Below, in pieces: positions 58,156 to 64,000 of a stretch of DNA of 64,000 nucleotides (its first letter is position 1; every line of letters starts with the position of its first letter). The notes beneath the pieces are model-generated. The model made no database searches. It was given only the letters and a program-made list of their open reading frames with translations, and was not told the origin of the DNA. The position numbers were made by a program, and so were the translations under genes. Source of the stretch: Perca fluviatilis (lineage: Eukaryota; Chordata; Actinopteri; Perciformes; Percidae). Location: the NCBI RefSeq assembly GCF_010015445.1, contig NC_053119.1:2417727-2481726 (forward strand), in the 5' to 3' direction.

Positions 58156-59776
58156 CAGTGCCTTGCGAAAGTATTCGGCCCCTTGAACGTTTCGACCTTT
58201 TGCCACATTTCAGGCCTCAAACATAAAGATATAAAACTGTAATTTTTTGTGAAGAATCAACAACAAGTGGGTCCCAATTATGAAGTGGAACGAAATTCAT
58301 TGGCTATTTCAAACTTTTTTAACAAATAAAAACTGAAAAAGTGGGCGGCAAAATTATTCAGCCCTTTTACTTTCAGTGCAGCAAACTCTCTCCAGAAGTT
58401 CAGTGAGGATCTCTGAATGATCCAATGTTGACCTAAATGACTAATGATGATAAATAGAATCCAGCTGTGTGTAATCAAGTCTCCGTATAAATGCATCTGC
58501 TCTGTGATAGTCTCAGAGGTCCGTGTAAAGCCAGAGAGCATCATGAAGAACAAGGAACACACCAGGCAGGTCCGAGATACTGTTGTGGGGAAGTTTAAAG
58601 CCGGATTTGGATACAAAAGATTTCCCAAGCTTTAAACATCCCAAGGAGCACTGTGCAGCGCGATAATATTGAAATGGAAGGAGTATCAGACCACTACAAA
58701 CCTATGAAGCCCGGCCGTCCCTCTAAACTTTCAGCTCATACAATGAGAAGACTGATCAGAGATCCAGCCAAGAGGCCCATGATCACTCTGGATGAACTGC
58801 AGAGATCTACAGCTGAGGCGGGAGACTCTGTCCATAGGACAACAATCAGTCGTATACTGCACAAATCTGGCCTTTATGGAAGAGTGGCAAGAAGAAAGCC
58901 ATTTCTTAAAGATATCCATAAAAGTGTCGTTCAAAGTTTGCCAAAAGCCACCTGGGAGACACACCAAACATGTGGAAGAAGGTGCTGTGGTCAGATGAAA
59001 CCAAAATCGAACCTTTTGGCAACAATGCAAAACGTTATGTTTGGCGTAAAAGCAACACAGCTCATCACCCTGAACACACCATCCCCACTGTCAAACATGG
59101 TGGTGGGCGCATCATGGTTTGGGCCTGCTTTTCTTCAGCAGGGACAGGGAAGATGGTTAAAATTGATGGGAAGATGGATGGAGCCAAATACAGGACCATT
59201 CTGGAAGAAAACCTGATGGAGTCTGCAAAAGACCTGAGACTGGGGACGGAGATTTGTCTTCCAACAAGACAATGATCCAAAACATAAAGCAAAATCTACA
59301 ATGGAATGGTTCACAAATAAACATATCCAGGTGTTAGAATGGCCAAGTCAAAGTCCAGACCTGAATCCAATCGAGAATCTGTGGAAAGAACTGAAAAATG
59401 CTGTTCACAAACGCTCTCCATCCAACCTCACTGAGCTCGAGCTGTTTTGCAAGGAGGAATGGGCAAAAATGTCAGTCTCTCGATGTGCAAAACTGATAGA
59501 GACATACCCACGCGACTTACAGCTGTGTAACCGCCAAAGGTGGCGCTACAAAGTATTAACTTAAGGGGGCTGAATAATTTTGCACGCCCAATATTTCAGT
59601 TTTTATTTGTTTAAAAGGTTTGAAATATCCAATAAATTTCGTTCCACTTCATGATTGTGTCCCACTTGTTGTTGATTCTTCACAAAAATTACAGTTTTAT
59701 ATCTTTATGTTTGAGGCCTGAAATGTGGCAAAAGGTCGAAAAGTTCAAGGGGCCCGAATACTTTCGCAAGGCACTG
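58156..59776 (+). mobile_element. Full-length Tc1-like transposon 3 (1,621 bp)
   Basis: The terminus CAGTGCCTTGCGAAAGTATT pairs with aatactttcgcaaggcactg, and inverted repeats extend about 200 bp. TA flanks both sides (58154-58155 and 59777-59778). The uninterrupted Rex3 copy I (gtcttagggtcttaggtgcc near 48080) shows the empty site, so the insertion is clean. The transposase inside is complete in layout but frameshifted. Confidence 0.95.
58543..59564 (+). pseudogene. Tc1 transposase (frameshifted)
   Basis: It starts at ATG 58543 with MKNKEHTRQVRDTVVGKFKA and a paired-like helix-turn-helix. One frame break comes near 58620 and another near 58930. 58653-58925 has GRPSKLSAHTMRRL and QRSTAEAGDSVHRTTISRIL. 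58970-59240 has WSDETKIEPFG (first Asp) and VKHGGGRIMVWACFSSAGTG. Near 59260 the text CLPTRQ replaces FQQDNDPKH because of a shift; the second Asp (caagacaatgatcc) is present in another frame. 59301-59564 has [16 protein letters not shown] (the Glu). The full protein would be about 340 residues. It would excise and reinsert Tc1 at TA sites if the frame were intact. Confidence 0.88.
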
Positions 59777-61750
59777 TAGGTGCCTCAAGGGGCGGTAACC
59801 CACGAACACGGTGGTGGACACCGGTGGTCAGGGAAGCCGTCCAACTGAAGAAGGAGTCATTCTGGGATATGTTATCCCAGAGGACTCGCAGGCGGGGCCA
59901 GGGTACCAAAGGGCCCGAGGGCTGCAGCCTCTGCCGTGAAAGAGGCAAAGCAGCGGGTGTGGGAGAAGTTTGGAGAAGACATGGAGAAGGACTTTCGGTC
60001 GGCACCAAGGTGGTGCTTCTGGAAAATTGTTCGCCACCTCAGGAGGGCAAGGGAACCATCCAAGCTGTGTACAGTAAGGATGGGACACTGTTGACCTCAA
60101 CTGAGGAGGTAATAGGGTGGTGGAAGGAGCACTTTGAGGAACTCCTGAATCCGACTATACGCCCTCTATGTTAGAGGCAGAGCTGGAGGATGACGGGGGA
60201 TTGTTGTCAATTTCCCAGGTGGAAGTCACTGATGTAGTCAAACAACTCCACAGTGGCAAAGCCCCTGGGATTGATGAGATCTGTCCAGAAATGCTCAAGG
60301 CTCTGGGTGTAGAGGGGCTGTCCTGGTTGACACGCCTCTTCAACATGCGTCGGAAGTCTGGTACAGGGCCAAAGGAGGCGCAGACCAGGGTGGTGGTTCC
60401 CCCTTTTTAAAAAGGGGACCAGAGGGTGTGTGCCAATTACAGGGGTATCGCACACCTCAGCCTCCCTGGTAAAGTCTACTCCAAGGTGCTGTAAAGGAGG
60501 GTTTGGCCGATAGTCGAACCTCGGGTTGAGGAGGAACAATGCGGATTCCGTCCTGGTTGTGGAACAACGGACCAGCTTTCTTCACTCGCAAGGATCCTGG
60601 AGGGAGCCTGGGAGTATGCCTAACCGGTCTACATGTGTTTTGTGGATCTGGAAAGGCGTATGACCCGGGTCCCCGGAAGATACTGTGGCAGGTGCTGCGG
60701 AGTATGGGGTGAGGGTCTCTTCTCAGGGCCATCCAATCTCTATGCACGACAAAGTGAGAGCTGTATCCGGGTTCTTGGCAGTAAGTCGGACTCGTTTCAG
60801 GTGAGGGTTGGCCTCCGCCAGGGCTGCCCTTTGTCACCAATCCTGTTTGTATTATTTATGGACAGGATATCGAGGCATAGTCAGGGTGGGGAGGGTTGCG
60901 GTTCGGTGGGCTGGGGATCTCATCGCTGCTCTTTGCAGATGATGTGGTCCTGATGGCATCATCGGCCTGTGACCTTCAGCACTCACTGGATCGGTTTGCG
61001 GCCGAGTGTGAAGCGGCTGGGATGAGGATCAGCACCTCTAAATCTGAGGCCATGGTTCTCAGCAGGAAACCGATGGAGTGCCTACTCCAGGTAGGGAATG
61101 AGTCCCCTTACCCCAAGTGAAGGAGTTCAAGTACCTTGGGGTTTTGTTAGCGAAAGTGAGGGGACAATGGAGCGGAGATTGGTCGGAGAATCGGGCGCAG
61201 TGGGTGCGGTATTACATTCAATTTATCGCACCGTTGTGACGAAACTGAGCCAGAAGGCAAAGCTCTCGATCTGCCGGTCAGTTTCGTTCCTACCCTCACC
61301 TATGGTCATGAAGGCTGGGTCATGACCGAAAGAACAAGATCCAGGGTACAAGCGGCCGAAATGGGTTTCCTCAGGAGGGTGGCTGGCGTCTCCCTTAGAG
61401 ATAGGGTAGAAGCTCAGTCATCCGTGAGGAGCTTGGGTAGAGCCGCTGCTCATTATTCGCGTCGAAAGGAGCCAGTTGGGGTGGTTCGGCATCTGGTAAG
61501 GATGCCCCCTGGCGCCCTCCCTAGGGGAGGTGTTCCAGGTACGTCCAACTGGGAGGAGGCCCTCGGGGAAGACCCAGGACTAGGTGGAGGGATTATATCT
61601 CCAACCTGGCCTGGGAACGCCTCGGGATCCCCCAGTCGGAGCTGATTAATGTTGCTCGGGGAAAGGGAAGTTTGGGGTCCCCTTCTGGATCTGCTCCCCG
61701 ACCCGACAACCGGATAAGCGGACGAAGATGGATGGATGGATGGATGGATG

Positions 61751-62158
61751 ATTGGTTCATGCCCCACGCTACTTGGTGACAATTAATCTGGTTATCTTGA
61801 AACTTTCATGATCTAAACATGGAATATTATTTGTCTGTTTCCAGTACAACTGTGCATTAAGAGTAATGCAACAGTTACTTATCATTTTGACCAGTTGACA
61901 ATCATCTGAAATGCAATGTGTGAATTGCTTTTTGAAATACTAGTACTTTGATGTTAAGTTGTGTCACATTGAACAGGTGATCTTTGTTCAATGAACATAT
62001 GATCTTTGGTTTATGTGTATTGTATCCAAGCAATTGAAACAAGTGTTAGAGTTTTGAGAAATGTATATTTTGATCATTGGTTGTGAGTTTTGTGTCTAGA
62101 GTTTTGAAAAATGACGTCAAGGTTCTGAAATTAGTGCCAAAGTGATTGTAAAAACCTG
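61751..62158. other. Right internal part of IS630-like transposon 3
   Basis: AT-rich with repeated gagttttg phrases (62048-62110) near the terminus, as in the subterminal regions of elements 1 and 2. No coding frame is recognised. Confidence 0.5.
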
Positions 62159-62392
62159 TAACTGGTGAATACTAACAAGTCTCTATGTCAACTGATTATT
62201 TTGTTGAGTATTTATTAAATCTATTAATAATAACATTTGCGTAAAGTAAGTAAAATAAATGGTAAGGTAGTCAGAGTTGTGTTAATACACTTAATATTTT
62301 GTTTAAATTTCAAAAATAAATAGTTATTCATTAACTATTTGGCCTATTTTTCCCTTGAGCCCCTGCCGCCAAAATCTCTGTGCACGTCCCTG
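62159..62392. mobile_element. hAT-type border fragment
   Basis: The right edge reads tctctgtgcacgtccctg (to 62392), whose complement CAGGGACGTGCACAGAGA closely resembles the left border at 45933. A C-rich phrase (cttgagcccctgccgcc) lies next to it. The other end and a target duplication are not identified. Confidence 0.5.
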
Positions 62393-62523
62393 TGTGTGTG
62401 GTGTGTCGCGTGTGTGTGCGTGTGTGTGTGTGTGTGTGTGCGTGTGTGTGCGTGTGTGTGCACTTCCCCGGTGTGTCTGTGCATGTCCCCGTGTGTGTGT
62501 CTGTGCGCGCCGCTGTGTGTGTG
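62392..62523. repeat. (TG)n and related G/T-C-rich simple repeat
   Basis: TG runs with cg interruptions. The Cys/Val-rich open frames of 62-71 codons here are low-complexity. Confidence 0.93.
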
Positions 62524-62677
62524 GCCCTAATTCTCTTCTATAAGATATGGACTAATTATTTATTTGTGCAAATATTTTGTGTGCAGGATATATAAAAATA
62601 TATTTATTTTGTTGTATTTCTATGAAGATTGTATCCGTCATATTTAGGTTAGTCACTTTCTTTTCGTACTATGTATG

Positions 62678-62680
<3 letters not shown>

Positions 62681-62727
<47 letters not shown>
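62681..62727. repeat. (TA)n microsatellite
   Basis: About 46 bp of TA repeat. It joins upstream text to the open frame that follows, so the long frame starting at 62577 is partly an artefact. Confidence 0.92.
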
Positions 62728-62729
<2 letters not shown>

Positions 62730-62859
62730 ACCCGGTATTATGTTGAAAAAAATGACATTGATGATGTTACCGGGTTGATGATACCCGTACAGTGCAAATA
62801 CACTCAAAACAAACTTTTTTCCTCATCACAAACATTTTTCCCCCAAAACTGTTTTTACC

Positions 62860-63104
62860 AATTATTTAGTGAAAATATTTCCGGTATACACTTGCATATT
62901 CCATGTATAGTAGCTAGATTTGGCATCCTAGGATGCCCATATTTTGATGCCATACTTGGCAGGCTTGTTGGGCATGTACTGTCAGAAGGGACAGCACCCC
63001 CTGAATGGAACAAGGTGTTCATCTACAGTGACATGGGGACCAGGATTGTACAAGACAGGTACAATTTTGACCCATTCATCCCATACATCTCTGATCTCAG
63101 CTAG
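62860..63104 (+). CDS. Unrecognised open frame, possible exon fragment
   Basis: The frame that runs from 62577 to a TAG at 63102-63104 has a complex, protein-like second half: GCPYFDAILGRLVGHVLSEG, then APPEWNKVFIYSDMGTRIVQ and YNFDPFIPYISDL. There is no repeat border within it and no transposase or RT motif that I know. The first half is low-complexity because of the (TA)n tract, so a real exon might start after an attatttag acceptor-like site near 62868. No donor or partner exon is found. It may be a captured host exon or part of an unknown element. Confidence 0.3.
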
Positions 63105-63230
63105 TTTGTCTCTTTCACTCGACCAGCTCTGGTGTTGGGAACACCCAAGCTTTCGTGTAAATTGACTCCAAAGACATTGTTGCTAGAAATATTGGCCTCT
63201 CCTTTGACTTGTACACTCCAGCCAATACTA

Positions 63231-63560
63231 TTCAATTTTATTTTATTTATAGTATCAAATCATAACAAGAGTTATCTCGAGACACTTTACAGATAGAGTC
63301 CGTCTAGACCACAGTCTATGAATTCCAAAGCCCCAACAATTACAGTAATTCCCCCAAGAGCAAGCATTATCAGTGGCTGTTGCGCGGCGGTGAGGAAAAA
63401 CTCCCTTTTAGGAAGAAACCTCGACAGACCCAGACTCTTGGTAGCGGTGTCTGACGGGCCGGTTGCTGATGTGATGAACAGTGGCGATAATAGTCACATT
63501 AGAGATAATGGAACAGTGACTTTGAGGTAGTCATGGAAGTTCATGTCATAGCAGGGCACA
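63231..63560 (-). mobile_element. L2 LINE 3' end (third copy)
   Basis: It starts with ttcaattttattttattta and contains cgagacactttacagataga, aattcccccaagagcaagca and ggaaaaactcccttttagga, matching the L2 3' UTRs at 36425 and 42439. No reverse transcriptase follows, so it is 5'-truncated. Related but weaker text may continue to about 63670. Confidence 0.82.
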
Positions 63561-64000
63561 TCGTGTCATACTGAGTAGTGCAGTCTCCAATACTGGATCC
63601 TGACTACTCTGTGCCGTATGAACATCACAGCAGGGCGTTGCGGGATGTAACATGGCACTGCAAGAGCCGGGTGGATGCGCGGGCGGGAGCAGGACTAGGA
63701 TTTCAATGTATGCATGCAAGTCAATCTGATCCAGTGGCTTCCATTTCTTTTGAAATACACGCCTCCCCGCAAGTTGGTTATGTCCACTATGATCCTATCT
63801 ATTGGTTGGGATATGAAGAGATGAAATGGTGATTGAACATCATCAACTAGTGTGGCAGAAAATCTTGTGGGGCTTGGAGTCATCTTGATGACAGTCTGCC
63901 TTGGCGTCAGTGTGGTGATGTTGACCATTTTATGTTAGCATCTTTAGCTGTCCATGTTGAGGATGATTGCTGCCCATTGTTTTCAGCTAATGTATACTAC
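63561..64000. other. Unassigned right edge
   Basis: Short open frames on both strands (for example 63578-63832 and 63695-63928) have no recognised domain. No clear repeat or RNA gene is visible. Confidence 0.4.

Larger units (their letters stand above)
57405..61750 (+). mobile_element. Rex3-like LINE, copy II, split by a Tc1
   Basis: The 5' end is truncated and starts at tactcacaagcccgcc, equivalent to 47442 in copy I. The endonuclease part (57430-57995) reads [32 protein letters not shown] and TDHHLVVSW. After the Tc1 the LINE resumes at 59779 with ggtgcctcaaggggcggtaa and reads KAPGIDEICPEMLKALG, LRQGCPLSPILFVLFMDRIS, LLFADDVVLMASSACD, RSRVQAAEMGFLRRVAGVSL and an end with gatg repeats (61727-61750). 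Frameshifts are numerous. Confidence 0.87.
54555..62158 (-). mobile_element. IS630-like transposon 3, host of several nested elements
   Basis: Left end CAGTTTTTACAATCACTTTG after TA (54553-54554) pairs with the right end ccaaagtgattgtaaaaacctg followed by TA (62159-62160). The arms share about 45 bp or more (actaatttcagaac, gtcatttttcaa) with small gaps. A transposase C-terminus is at 55044-55165, minus strand. Everything from about 55171 to 61750 is nested Tc1 and Rex3-like sequence. The transposase core and N-terminus are not found in the remaining right part (61750-62158). Confidence 0.78.

Noticed and set aside
62339..62595. Cys/Val-rich frames of 62-71 codons
   Set aside because: They come from (TG)n repeats in all three frames.

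Overview
The window looks like a repeat-dense stretch of a teleost fish nuclear genome. Evidence: spliced C2H2 zinc-finger exons; Rex3-like (RTE), L2-type, CR1-like and L1-type LINEs; fish-type Tc1 transposons; several hAT and IS630-like DNA transposons; a tRNA-derived SINE; tRNA-Glu relics; long (CA)n and (TA)n tracts. There is no operon structure, no prokaryotic or viral gene set and no CRISPR array. Nearly every long open frame belongs to a transposable element or to a stop-free minisatellite. The only good host-gene candidate is a two-exon zinc-finger gene.

Layout. 301-6980 and 16131-23490 are two copies of one segmental duplication. Each carries a short acidic exon, an intron with a hAT-type relic, a zinc-finger exon and a 57-bp minisatellite. 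Copy A keeps an open six-finger frame; copy B has frameshifts. Between them (7.0-16.1 kb) lie a small hAT MITE with perfect termini, a minus-strand LINE, a hAT-type first exon, a piggyBac-like end, a second LINE fragment and a Ty3/gypsy integrase fragment. From 23.5 to 28.1 kb there are decayed tRNA-Glu units interrupted by a nearly complete IS630-like transposon whose transposase reads through two apparent introns. From 28.2 to 31.7 kb there are MITEs, a SINE head and an L1-type LINE. 31.8-36.4 kb is a composite tandem repeat. 36.4-41.5 kb is a nearly full-length minus-strand L2-type LINE.

The right third is nested transposons. A second IS630-like element (42.2-45.4 kb) contains an L2 3' end whose 20-bp minisatellite has expanded. 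A 42-bp minisatellite array is split by a 6.3-kb hAT-bounded insert that contains another hAT element, itself split by a Rex3-like LINE. A third IS630-like element (54.6-62.2 kb) contains Tc1 pieces, a second Rex3-like LINE and a full-length Tc1 inserted cleanly into that LINE. The end of the window holds microsatellites, an unrecognised open frame and another L2 3' end.

I found no convincing new gene system. The most informative observations are the layered insertions with readable target duplications, the family of IS630-like elements that share CAGTTTTT termini, and the intact versus decaying zinc-finger duplicates. Single-base indels are frequent in otherwise well-preserved copies, so some breaks may be assembly errors.
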